This document shows positions 10,218-19,255 of a stretch of 64,000 nucleotides of DNA, in pieces. Position 1 is the stretch's first letter; the number at the start of each line of letters is the position of its first letter. The notes below the pieces were generated by a model that saw only the letters and a program-made list of their open reading frames with translations, did not search any database and was not told the DNA's origin. The position numbers and the translations under genes were made by a program. Location of the stretch: positions 1 to 64,000 of the forward strand of contig CAMMBV010000008.1 of the NCBI GenBank assembly GCA_946494335.1, in the 5' to 3' direction. The DNA is from an uncultured Ruminococcus sp. GTDB lineage: Bacteria > Bacillota > Clostridia > Lachnospirales > Lachnospiraceae.

Positions 10218-11150
10218 TTATTCCTGATCAAACAGGGGAGTTGAAAAATACCGTTCCGCCGTATCAGGCAGCACCGTAACCACAGTTTTTCCCCTGCCAA
10301 GTTTTTTTGCCAGTTTTAAAGCGGCAGCCACGTTTGTTCCGCTGGAAATTCCGCACATCAGCCCTTCCTTGCTGGCCAGATCCTTGGCTGTCTGGATGGC
10401 TTCCTCATCCGTCACCACATAGATGTCATCATAGATTTCCTGATTCAGAATTTCGGGAATCAGACCGTCTCCTATTCCCATCTGCAGATGGGTTCCTATG
10501 GTGCCTCCGGCCAGAATAGCCGCATTTTCCGGCTCCACAGCCCAGATCGTAATATCCGGATTGAGCGCTTTCAATACCTCGCCGATACCGGTGATGGTAC
10601 CTCCCGTACCGATACCGGAACAAAATCCATGGATCGGGCCGGCCACCTGCTCCAGTATCTCAAGTCCCGTATGATGCCGGTGCACCATAGGGTTTGCAGG
10701 ATTTTCGAACTGCTGGGGTACAAATACATTGGGATTTTCCCGTGCCATGGTAAGAGCCGTCTGCAGACACTGGTCAATACATTCTCCGATATTGCCGGCA
10801 TCGTGAATCAGCTTTACTTCTGCCCCATAATGCTGCACCAGCTTTCTGCGTTCTTCACTGACAGAATCCGGCATAATGATTATGGTTTTGTACCCTTTGA
10901 CAGCGCCGATCAGCGCAAGACCGATTCCCTGATTTCCGCTGGTGGGCTCCACTATGATCGTATCTTTCGTGATGATCCCCCGGCGCTCGGCGTCCTCAAT
11001 CATGTTGAGCGCCGTACGGGTTTTAATGGAGCCTCCTACGTTTAATCCCTCAAATTTCACAAGCACCTGGGCATTTTCCGGACTGTTCATACGGTTCAGC
11101 CGGATCATGGGGGTATGGCCTACCGCTTCCAAAACATTATTGTAAATCAT
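10218..11150 (-). CDS. cysK: Cysteine synthase A
   Basis: PLP lysine motif 'GGSIKTR', 'EPTSGNQGIGLALIGA', 'GIGTGGTITGIGEVLK'. Confidence 0.96.
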   Translation of the reverse strand: MIYNNVLEAVGHTPMIRLNRMNSPENAQVLVKFEGLNVGGSIKTRTALNMIEDAERRGIITKDTIIVEPTSGNQGIGLALIGAVKGYKTIIIMPDSVSEERRKLVQHYGAEVKLIHDAGNIGECIDQCLQTALTMARENPNVFVPQQFENPANPMVHRHHTGLEILEQVAGPIHGFCSGIGTGGTITGIGEVLKALNPDITIWAVEPENAAILAGGTIGTHLQMGIGDGLIPEILNQEIYDDIYVVTDEEAIQTAKDLASKEGLMCGISSGTNVAAALKLAKKLGRGKTVVTVLPDTAERYFSTPLFDQE

Positions 11151-11175
11151 TTTCAGTAACCTTTCCGCAACAGTT

Positions 11176-12447
11176 TTATGCCTCGTCTATGGCTTTGCCG
11201 ATGTCATTGCGATAATATTTATTCTCAAATTCCACCAGCTTCACAGCCTCATATGCATTGGCCCGCGCCGCTTTGAGATCTTCTCCCTTGGCAGTCACGC
11301 CAAGCACACGGCCTCCGTTGGTGACAATCCCTTTCTCTGTCTTTTTCGTTCCGGCATGAAATACGTAATACCCGTCTTTTTCTTTAAATTTCTCCAGGCC
11401 ATGAATCACAAAACCTTTTTCATAGGAGACGGGGTATCCTTTCGATGCCAGCACCACACAGACAGCAGCATTGTCCTCAAACTGCAGGTCAATCTGATCC
11501 AGTGTGCCGTCGATACAGGCCTCCACCACTTCCAGAATATCATTTTTCATTCTGGGCAGAACCACCTGGGCTTCCGGATCACCAAAGCGGGCGTTATATT
11601 CCAGTACTCTGGGTCCATTCTCCGTCAGCATAAGGCCGAAAAAGATAATGCCTTTAAACTCCCTGCCTTCCTTCGCCATGGCATCCACCGTAGCCTGATA
11701 AATATGACGGCGGCAGAATTCATCCACTTCCTCTGTGTAGAAGGGGCTGGGTGAAAAAGTACCCATTCCTCCGGTGTTCAGTCCCTGATCACCATCCTGA
11801 GCTCGCTTGTGATCCTGAGCAGAGGTCATGGTCTTGATGGTTTTTCCGTCCACAAAAGACAGTACTGACACTTCCCGCCCTGTCATAAACTCTTCAATCA
11901 CCATGGTATTGCCGGCGGAACCAAATTTTTTATCCATCATAATGGACTGTACGCCTTCTTTGGCCTCCTCAAGACTGTCACAGATCAGAACTCCTTTCCC
12001 CAGCGCCAGGCCATCCGCCTTCAGTACAATGGGGAATTTCGCCTGCTCCAGATAGGCAAGAGCCGCTTTGGGGTCATCAAAATTCTCATAGGCAGCCGTA
12101 GGAATGCCGTATTTTTTCATCAGATCTTTTGAAAAAGCCTTGGACCCTTCCAGTATGGCAGCGTTTTTGCGCGGTCCGAATACTTTAAGGCCTTTCGCTT
12201 CAAATACATCCACAATACCGCCCACCAGAGGATCATCCATCCCCACAATGGTCAGATCGATTCCTTTTTCCTGGGCAAAGTCAGCCAGTTTTTCAAATTC
12301 CATGGCGCCGATATCCACACACTGCGCATATTCTTCAATACCGGCATTTCCCGGTGCACAGTAGATCTTCTCTGCTTTCGGACTCTGTGCCACTTTCCAT
12401 GCGATGGCGTGCTCTCTTCCGCCGCTTCCAACTATCAGAACTTTCAT
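11176..12447 (-). CDS. purD: Phosphoribosylamine--glycine ligase
   Basis: MKVLIVGSGGREHAIAWK; ATP-grasp; GLNTGGMGTFSPSPFY. Confidence 0.97.
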   Translation of the reverse strand: MKVLIVGSGGREHAIAWKVAQSPKAEKIYCAPGNAGIEEYAQCVDIGAMEFEKLADFAQEKGIDLTIVGMDDPLVGGIVDVFEAKGLKVFGPRKNAAILEGSKAFSKDLMKKYGIPTAAYENFDDPKAALAYLEQAKFPIVLKADGLALGKGVLICDSLEEAKEGVQSIMMDKKFGSAGNTMVIEEFMTGREVSVLSFVDGKTIKTMTSAQDHKRAQDGDQGLNTGGMGTFSPSPFYTEEVDEFCRRHIYQATVDAMAKEGREFKGIIFFGLMLTENGPRVLEYNARFGDPEAQVVLPRMKNDILEVVEACIDGTLDQIDLQFEDNAAVCVVLASKGYPVSYEKGFVIHGLEKFKEKDGYYVFHAGTKKTEKGIVTNGGRVLGVTAKGEDLKAARANAYEAVKLVEFENKYYRNDIGKAIDEA

Positions 12448-12459
12448 CGAACGTCTCCT

Positions 12460-13086
12460 TTATTTTTTTATCTTAACCACACCGTCTGCCACTGCCAGCC
12501 TGCCGTTGGCGATCAGATCGATGGCTTTTGGCATAATCACCCACTCCGCCTGCTCCATCACCCTTCGCTGCAGAACCTGCGGCGTATCGTCATCCAGAAC
12601 CTCCACGGCCTTTTGCAGGATGATCGGTCCGGTATCCGTCCCTTCATCCACAAAGTGTACGGTAGCGCCCGTAACTTTTACGCCTCTTTTCAAAACTTCC
12701 TCATGAACCTTCAGCCCATAAAAACCGGTTCCGCAAAAGGAAGGAATCAGCGCCGGGTGGATATTGATGATTTTCCCTGAAAAAGCCTGCACGATAGCCG
12801 GCGGAATCACTACCAGACATCCTGCCAGCACAATCAGATCCACTTTCAAATCAAGAAGCTTCGCCAAAAGAGCCTCATTAAATTTCTCCCGCGTCTTAAA
12901 ATCAGCGGGAGAAATGCAGATCCCTTCTATATTATGCTGTCTGGCCCGTTCCAGTGCATAGGCCTTCGGATTATTGCTGATCACGCACCGTATTTTTGTG
13001 TTGGTGATACTGCCATTTGCAATGCCGTCGATGATCGCCTGAAGATTTGTCCCGCCGCCTGATACCAGAACCGCTATGTTCAGCAT
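12460..13086 (-). CDS. purN: Phosphoribosylglycinamide formyltransferase
   Basis: [28 protein letters not shown]; adjacent to purM and purD. Confidence 0.97.
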   Translation of the reverse strand: MLNIAVLVSGGGTNLQAIIDGIANGSITNTKIRCVISNNPKAYALERARQHNIEGICISPADFKTREKFNEALLAKLLDLKVDLIVLAGCLVVIPPAIVQAFSGKIINIHPALIPSFCGTGFYGLKVHEEVLKRGVKVTGATVHFVDEGTDTGPIILQKAVEVLDDDTPQVLQRRVMEQAEWVIMPKAIDLIANGRLAVADGVVKIKK

Positions 13087-14108
13087 AATACAACTCCTTT
13101 TTCGCCCTTTTCGATCCGTCCGATCTGCCAGGGCTGTTCGCCTGCCGCTTTAATGGCGTCCATGGTTTTTTCCACATCCGCCGGATCCACAGCTACGATC
13201 ATTCCGATTCCCATATTATATGTATTGTACATCATCTTTTCTTCAATCTGACCTTTCCTGGCCATCAGCTTAAAGACAGGCGGAACCGGATAACTGTCTT
13301 TTTCAATCACCGCGCGTACGCCGTCTTTTAACATGCGGGGCACATTCTCATAGAATCCGCCGCCGGTGATATGGCTGCAGGCTTTGATGGATACGCCCGC
13401 GTTTTTGATTCCTTTCAGCGCCCGCACATAAATTTTCGTGGGAGCCAGCAGCGTCTCACCCAAAGTGGCGCCCAGCTCATCGTAATAGGTATCCAGAGAT
13501 TCTCTGGTGATATCAAAAATTTTCCGCACCAGCGAAAAGCCATTGCTGTGAACGCCGGAGGAAGCCATACCGATCAGCACGTCCCCTTCTTTTAAGTCTT
13601 TTCCGGTGATCAGGTCTTTCTCATCCACCACGCCTACCGCAAATCCGGCCAGATCGTATTCATCTTCCGGATAAAATCCCGGCATTTCCGCCGTCTCGCC
13701 TCCGATCAGAGCGGCCCCCGACTGCACGCAGCCCTCCGCCACGCCCTTTACAATCTGAGCGATTTTCTCCGGCGTGTTTTTTCCGCAGGCAATGTAATCC
13801 AGGAAAAACAAAGGCTCTCCCCCTGCGCAGGCGATATCGTTGACGCACATGGCAACACAGTCGATTCCCACGGTATCATGTCTGTCCATCACAAAAGCCA
13901 GCTTCAGTTTCGTACCGACACCGTCCGTACCGGAAACCAGCGTAGGTTTTTCCATATTCTTGAACGCATCCATGGAAAAAGCTCCGGAAAAGCCTCCGAT
14001 ATTGGTCAGCACCTCCGAACGCATGGTTTTTTGAATGTGTTCCTTCATCAGTTCCACTGATTGATATCCGGCCTCAATATCTACGCCGGCTTTCTTATAA
14101 TCCATCAT
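13080..14108 (-). CDS. purM: Phosphoribosylformylglycinamidine cyclo-ligase
   Basis: AIR synthetase motifs '[13 protein letters not shown]', '[11 protein letters not shown]'. Confidence 0.97.
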   Translation of the reverse strand: MMDYKKAGVDIEAGYQSVELMKEHIQKTMRSEVLTNIGGFSGAFSMDAFKNMEKPTLVSGTDGVGTKLKLAFVMDRHDTVGIDCVAMCVNDIACAGGEPLFFLDYIACGKNTPEKIAQIVKGVAEGCVQSGAALIGGETAEMPGFYPEDEYDLAGFAVGVVDEKDLITGKDLKEGDVLIGMASSGVHSNGFSLVRKIFDITRESLDTYYDELGATLGETLLAPTKIYVRALKGIKNAGVSIKACSHITGGGFYENVPRMLKDGVRAVIEKDSYPVPPVFKLMARKGQIEEKMMYNTYNMGIGMIVAVDPADVEKTMDAIKAAGEQPWQIGRIEKGEKGVVLC

Positions 14109-14125
14109 CCCTCTACCGTCCTTTT

Positions 14126-14632
14126 TTATTTTGTGTAGTTTTTATATCCCACTTCCTGAAGCTTCTCATCTTTGGCAACCACCTGATCTTTCAGCTCGGC
14201 CGCATAGGCTTTTACCTTTGCAAGCAGATCCGGATCTGATGTGGCTAAAATCTTGGCCGCAAGAATTCCTGCGTTGGCGCCGCCGTTAATTGCCACCGTA
14301 GCCACCGGAATTCCGGAAGGCATCTGTACGATGGAGTACAGAGAATCACGGCCTCCCAAAGATGTGGTGTGCATCGGTATGCCGATTACCGGCATGGGGA
14401 AGATAGCCGCGCACATGCCCGGCAGATGAGCTGCCATGCCCGCTCCGGCAATTATCACTTTAAAGCCCTTCTCCTCCGCAGTTTTTGCATATTCAAAAAA
14501 CACATCCGGCTCTCTGTGGGCCGAAATAATCGTCATCTCATAATCAATACCAAATTTTTCCAGCATGTCGGCGGCCTTTGCCATAACCGGCATATCTGAA
14601 TCGCTGCCCATTACAATTCCTACTTTTGCCAT
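14126..14632 (-). CDS. purE: 5-(carboxyamino)imidazole ribonucleotide mutase
   Basis: [47 protein letters not shown]; internal ATG chosen over the longer ORF start at 14689. Confidence 0.95.
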   Translation of the reverse strand: MAKVGIVMGSDSDMPVMAKAADMLEKFGIDYEMTIISAHREPDVFFEYAKTAEEKGFKVIIAGAGMAAHLPGMCAAIFPMPVIGIPMHTTSLGGRDSLYSIVQMPSGIPVATVAINGGANAGILAAKILATSDPDLLAKVKAYAAELKDQVVAKDEKLQEVGYKNYTK

Positions 14633-14692
14633 AATTTTCTCCTTTACAGAATCTTTCATTTTTTTCATTGTACTAGACCCCAAAGTCAAATG

Positions 14693-16750
14693 TCAACCGC
14701 TAAATGGGGCGTTCAGCTCCTGCGTACCCGCCAGTACAAAGCGCCCTTTTTCAATCACCGGTATTTCCTCTCCATCCTTCGTAAGTATCCGGATGGATTC
14801 CAGCTCATCGTAGGGAATGGTGATATCCGTGTGGCATCCGAAATATGCCTGTGACAGATCCTCCCTGCGCTTTATGGACACTTCGTTGTCACGGGCGATT
14901 ACCTCTTTCCCGTCGGGGTTATAAACCGGTGTATCTTCCGCCCAGCTGTAGCAGGTATCCCCCACTGCAAAATGAGGTCCCGTCTTCTCCGCTATCAGAA
15001 TCGGAAGTTTGTCCGATATCTGATATTTTTCCGCCATCACATAGGCCGTAGTGTTCGTGCCGATGGCAAACTCTCCCATGGGAAGACTTTCGTGCTGATG
15101 AAGAATATTTTCCCGGATGTAAGCTTTGTTTTCTTCCTCCGATTGAAAGTTCTGACATGAGTAAGCCTGAATCATCCCATCCCGAAAATGTATGGAAAGA
15201 TCCCGGTACTCCAGCCCGTTTAAAAACACCCGGGTTACATGGAGGATTCCATTTGTGTCCGTAAGCTTCGGAGAAGTAAACACCTCCCCCACCGGGATAT
15301 TCACATCCGCCACACAGTTTTCAAAAAGCGTCTGTATTTTTCCGTCTTCCAGATCCTGCAGTTTTACCGTAAGATCCGTCCGGTTACCATTGCAGCCTTT
15401 GATATGCACCGCCTGTCCTAAGTCCAGCGCGTCAATGATGCACTGCTGAATCTTCTGGTACTTTTTATAATCCAGCGTGTTGATTTTTATGGTTTCTTCA
15501 AAAATCTCTTCAAAGTGCTCCCCGATTTCCGGCACAGGCCAGGCAATGATAGTAAAACTTCTCTCTTTTCCGATGATATAGCGGTTGGTGATCTGAGAAG
15601 ATTCCGTATCCAGTCTCACCAGCATCTTCTGCTGTTTCTTTGACAGTTCAAACACACAGTCCTTGGCTTCCGGAACAAAGGGCGTCTCACCGAAGGTCTC
15701 CATCACAGCCGGGCCGGCATGGGTGTTGGCAAGCTCCTTACAGCTTTCAAACCCGTTCTGCAAAGCCCGAAGCTTTCTGGAAACCATCTCCTCCGTCAGA
15801 TAAACGGCGGCGTCATTTCTGTGGTCATAATCAAACTGCTGATTGGGGATGGCACCGTAGTAACCGATCCGCAGATGCTGCCGTCTGTTGATCAGATGGG
15901 TAGCGCTGCGGTAAATGACCGGCCGTAATCCCATCTTTTCAAACTGAAGGATTGCAGCGCGAATGATCCGCTCAAACCCCAGGCTGTACCGGATATTTAC
16001 CGTCTTTTTTTTGCTCAGGTCAATTCCGTTGTTCTCGAAACCGATCCGGTATCCTTCCGTGTATGTTTTTGCCATGCGCTCAATTTCTTCCCGGGACATT
16101 TTATTCAGAAACTCTGCAGTTTTTATTTGGCTGTCCGTAATATATTCACCGAATTCATAAAGATAGCGCAGATCTGACAGATCAGAATTCATAATGATGG
16201 AAGCGGCAAAATCCAGATCCGGAGCCACCATCTCCCGCACTCGATACTCCATCATATCATCACAGTAGTCCCTGATATAACTGTACATGATATTCCTGAT
16301 ATTCTCCGGCTTTGGCAGTTCCTCTCCCAAAAACTCCGTATAGACTTCCAGGAAAAGCTCGCACAAAACGGTAAGATCCCACATCCTGTCTTCAAAAGCA
16401 AATACAATGCTTCCCCGAAGCTGACTGTACAGACAGCTTAATTCTTTTCCGTAATCACTCCCCAGCATCTGCTGCGCGTACCGGGGATCCCCGTAAGAGC
16501 TTTGGTAATGTTCCGGAAGAATATCCTCATACAGCACATGGTTCCAGTCCTTTCGCTCTTCCAGCGTCATTCCTGCCCACTGACCGCTTTTTTTGATATC
16601 AAGGATACCAAAAACCTGCTGCAAAAACCGGGCTGTCCGAATAAAAAAATCCCGGTAAGGCTCAGGCGCCTGCATCTCTCCCGGTATCTGCAGGATTCGC
16701 TCCCTTGCCAGCTGCCCTCTTTCTTCTAAGATACTATTCAATCCCGTCAC
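14693..16750 (-). CDS. M29-like aminopeptidase with long N-terminal extension
   Basis: C-terminal half has M29 features (GHCGNRTDL-like 'KGCNGNRTDLTVKL', 'PVGEVFTSP', 'GEFAIGTN'); the first ~250 aa are unrelated to core M29. Confidence 0.7.
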   Translation of the reverse strand: MTGLNSILEERGQLARERILQIPGEMQAPEPYRDFFIRTARFLQQVFGILDIKKSGQWAGMTLEERKDWNHVLYEDILPEHYQSSYGDPRYAQQMLGSDYGKELSCLYSQLRGSIVFAFEDRMWDLTVLCELFLEVYTEFLGEELPKPENIRNIMYSYIRDYCDDMMEYRVREMVAPDLDFAASIIMNSDLSDLRYLYEFGEYITDSQIKTAEFLNKMSREEIERMAKTYTEGYRIGFENNGIDLSKKKTVNIRYSLGFERIIRAAILQFEKMGLRPVIYRSATHLINRRQHLRIGYYGAIPNQQFDYDHRNDAAVYLTEEMVSRKLRALQNGFESCKELANTHAGPAVMETFGETPFVPEAKDCVFELSKKQQKMLVRLDTESSQITNRYIIGKERSFTIIAWPVPEIGEHFEEIFEETIKINTLDYKKYQKIQQCIIDALDLGQAVHIKGCNGNRTDLTVKLQDLEDGKIQTLFENCVADVNIPVGEVFTSPKLTDTNGILHVTRVFLNGLEYRDLSIHFRDGMIQAYSCQNFQSEEENKAYIRENILHQHESLPMGEFAIGTNTTAYVMAEKYQISDKLPILIAEKTGPHFAVGDTCYSWAEDTPVYNPDGKEVIARDNEVSIKRREDLSQAYFGCHTDITIPYDELESIRILTKDGEEIPVIEKGRFVLAGTQELNAPFSG

Positions 16751-16752
16751 CT

Positions 16753-17343
16753 CTATTCATCTATAATATTGCCCTTTTCTATATTCTGCCTGATCAGGGA
16801 CTCCATATACGCCCAGATAGCCTTTGAACCTGACGCCGTCTTTTCATTTCTTTTGAGGATCTGGGATTTTTTTACATTTTTTTGTTTCCAGTCTTTCCCA
16901 TCGTTGGCATCGTTAAGCGCCAGCGGCTGAAAATTGTCCAGCACATGGGCAAAAAGGGACTCCGGCGTCTCCTCCGCCTCAAACTCTTCCCACAGCTGCC
17001 TCACCTTTTTGGCCTGATCTTCTGGAAGTATATTAAAAATACGCTCCGCCGCTTTTTCCTCCCGCTGCCGTTTGGTGGCGTTTCCTGCGTCGTCGTAAGC
17101 ATATGTATCGCCGGCGTCAATTTCAACCAGATCATGCACCAGCAGCATCTGAATGACCTTAAGCTGATCCACCTTCTCATTTGCATGTTCGTCAAGAAGA
17201 AAAGCCATCACCGCCATATGCCAGGAATGCTCCGCATCGTTTTCCTGTCTCTCGTATCCCAGCAGATGGGTCTGCCGGTAAATATTTTTTGCCTTGTCGA
17301 TTTCCAGCATAAATTCTGTCTGTTTCTTTAATCTTTCATTCAT
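16753..17343 (-). CDS. HD-domain hydrolase (YfbR/HDDC2-like)
   Basis: 'NDAEHSWHMAVMAFLL', 'LLVHDLVEIDAGD' HD motif. Confidence 0.9.
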   Translation of the reverse strand: MNERLKKQTEFMLEIDKAKNIYRQTHLLGYERQENDAEHSWHMAVMAFLLDEHANEKVDQLKVIQMLLVHDLVEIDAGDTYAYDDAGNATKRQREEKAAERIFNILPEDQAKKVRQLWEEFEAEETPESLFAHVLDNFQPLALNDANDGKDWKQKNVKKSQILKRNEKTASGSKAIWAYMESLIRQNIEKGNIIDE

Positions 17344-17345
17344 CT

Positions 17346-17663
17346 TCAGGAAACTCCTATCAAAAATAATGCCAGCCAGAACACCGTCAGCAGTCCGTTT
17401 GCCAGTGAGCCGGCTGTACTGAATCTGTGATTTTTTTTCTTTTCACTGAAACTGACCAGACCGGTAATAAAACCCGCTGCAGCCAGCAGGATGCCCATCA
17501 GCCCCAGTATTCCCACGTACATCCCCGCTTTTCCCGCAAAGACAAAGGATATAACGGCCGCAGCCAGCAAAAAGAATCCGGAGAACGCCGCCATCACAAC
17601 CGCTCCCATGCCGCCCTGCGCATCCTCACTCATGGGCAGACGATATTTATACCTTTTTTTCAT
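17346..17663 (-). CDS. Small membrane protein of unknown function (105 aa)
   Basis: Three predicted TM segments; next to the HD hydrolase and VanZ genes. Confidence 0.75.
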   Translation of the reverse strand: MKKRYKYRLPMSEDAQGGMGAVVMAAFSGFFLLAAAVISFVFAGKAGMYVGILGLMGILLAAAGFITGLVSFSEKKKNHRFSTAGSLANGLLTVFWLALFLIGVS

Positions 17664-18120
17664 AATACCATCTCCTTATTCCATTACATACTGCAAACAA
17701 CAGATAACCAAACAGCGCGCCGGCCGTATTCAGCAGCATATCATCCACGTCAAAGCATCCTACTTTTCCCACCAGCTGAAGGCACTCCACAAAGAAGCTC
17801 ATAAGAAATCCCAAAAGGCCGGTAAGCCAGAAATGTCTTGTCCTTTTGCTGATGATGGGCAGTATAAACCCAAAAGGAAGAAATCCGATAACGTTTCCCG
17901 CCAGATTCAAAAATACCGCCTCCATCCCCAGCTGTTCCCGGTAAGTCCAGAAACGTTTGATTTCTCTGAAAAGCACCAGATTATACCGGTAGTCCTCCTC
18001 TATCCAGTTTTTTCTGCCGTACCACTCGGAAAAAAAGAGAAAATACATCAACAGGATCAGATACAGGACGAACAAAATCCAGCTCAATACCCGTATGCGT
18101 TTTTTTGTTTCTGCTTTCAA
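17647..18120 (-). CDS. VanZ-family protein
   Basis: VanZ pattern 'NLAGNVIGFLPFGFILP', 'SFFVECLQLVG..GCFDVDDMLLNTAGALFGY'. Confidence 0.92.
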   Translation of the reverse strand: MKAETKKRIRVLSWILFVLYLILLMYFLFFSEWYGRKNWIEEDYRYNLVLFREIKRFWTYREQLGMEAVFLNLAGNVIGFLPFGFILPIISKRTRHFWLTGLLGFLMSFFVECLQLVGKVGCFDVDDMLLNTAGALFGYLLFAVCNGIRRWYYEKKV

Positions 18121-18191
18121 ATCATTCCCTTTCTGTTTTTCTCATACACGTATGAAACTGCCTCAATCAGATTGAGACAGTCACATTCTTA

Positions 18192-18344
18192 CTATATGGT
18201 TACCTTATACTTTTCTTTCAGAAGCTGTGCGCCGCTTATAATCATCAGCGTCCCGGCCACAATTCCCGTCACCAGCACGATGATTCCCAGAGCAATGCTT
18301 CCGCTGCCGGCGTGTGACATGACTTTATAAGTTTTTTCACTCAT
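18192..18344 (-). CDS. 50-aa single-TM small protein (not in ORF track)
   Basis: Read directly: ATG at 18344, TAG at 18192; MSEKTYKVMSHAGSGSIALGIIVLVTGIVAGTLMIISGAQLLKEKYKVTI; RBS AAAAGGAGAG upstream. Confidence 0.75.
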   Translation of the reverse strand: MSEKTYKVMSHAGSGSIALGIIVLVTGIVAGTLMIISGAQLLKEKYKVTI

Positions 18345-18362
18345 TCACATCTCTCCTTTTCG

Positions 18363-19040
18363 TTATTCCTCTGCTCCATACTGCTCATAATATGCATCAA
18401 TTGCTGATTTTAATACATCATCGATAATAATCCGTCCTTTATACTCACGATTATAAAGATGCTCCGTCACTTCCGCCATAGTTACGATGGACGTGGTCGC
18501 CAGGCCGTACTTCTCTTCAATCTCTTTCAGAGCGCTTTTTTTGCCCGTTCCCCGCTCCATGCGGTCCACAGACACCACCAGTCCAAGGGGCTTCACATCG
18601 CCCTGAGCTTTAATAATGGGCAGTGTTTCCTGAATGGAGGTTCCCGCCGTCGTCACGTCCTCGATGATGACGATCCGGTCGTTGTCCATGATGGGACTCC
18701 CCAGCAGAATTCCTTTATCTCCGTGGTCCTTGACTTCCTTTCGGTTGGAACAGTAGCGGATGTCCACTCCATACTGCTCGCTGATGGCCATGGAAGCCGC
18801 AACCGTAAGGGGAATGCCTTTATAGGCCGGTCCGAAAAGCACATCAAAATCCAGTCCAAATTTTTCTTTGATGGCCGCTGCATAGTATTGTCCCAGTCTG
18901 CGAAGCTGTGTGCCTGTGCGGTAAAAACCGGTATTTACAAAAAACGGAGTTTTTCTGCCGCTCTTCGTCACAAAATCTCCAAATTTTAACACACCGCAGT
19001 CCACCATAAACTCAATAAATTCCTGTTTGTATTGTTCCAT
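18363..19040 (-). CDS. pyrE: Orotate phosphoribosyltransferase
   Basis: 'FGPAYKGIPL', 'RIVIIEDVTTAGTSIQET' PRPP-binding motif. Confidence 0.96.
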   Translation of the reverse strand: MEQYKQEFIEFMVDCGVLKFGDFVTKSGRKTPFFVNTGFYRTGTQLRRLGQYYAAAIKEKFGLDFDVLFGPAYKGIPLTVAASMAISEQYGVDIRYCSNRKEVKDHGDKGILLGSPIMDNDRIVIIEDVTTAGTSIQETLPIIKAQGDVKPLGLVVSVDRMERGTGKKSALKEIEEKYGLATTSIVTMAEVTEHLYNREYKGRIIIDDVLKSAIDAYYEQYGAEE

Positions 19041-19255
19041 ATCCTTAAAATCCTCCTGTATTTACGGGCTTTTTCAAGCCCCGGCTTTCTATTTTTATCC
19101 CCTGCTACACCATTTTTACACCATTTCACACTTAGCTACACCGTTTCTCGAATTTCTGCATTTCTTCAAACAGAGTATCTTCCGTTAATTTTATCATATC
19201 TAATAAGGATTTTCAATTCACGAATTTGACTGTTGTTCCGCATAGAAAAAGACAC

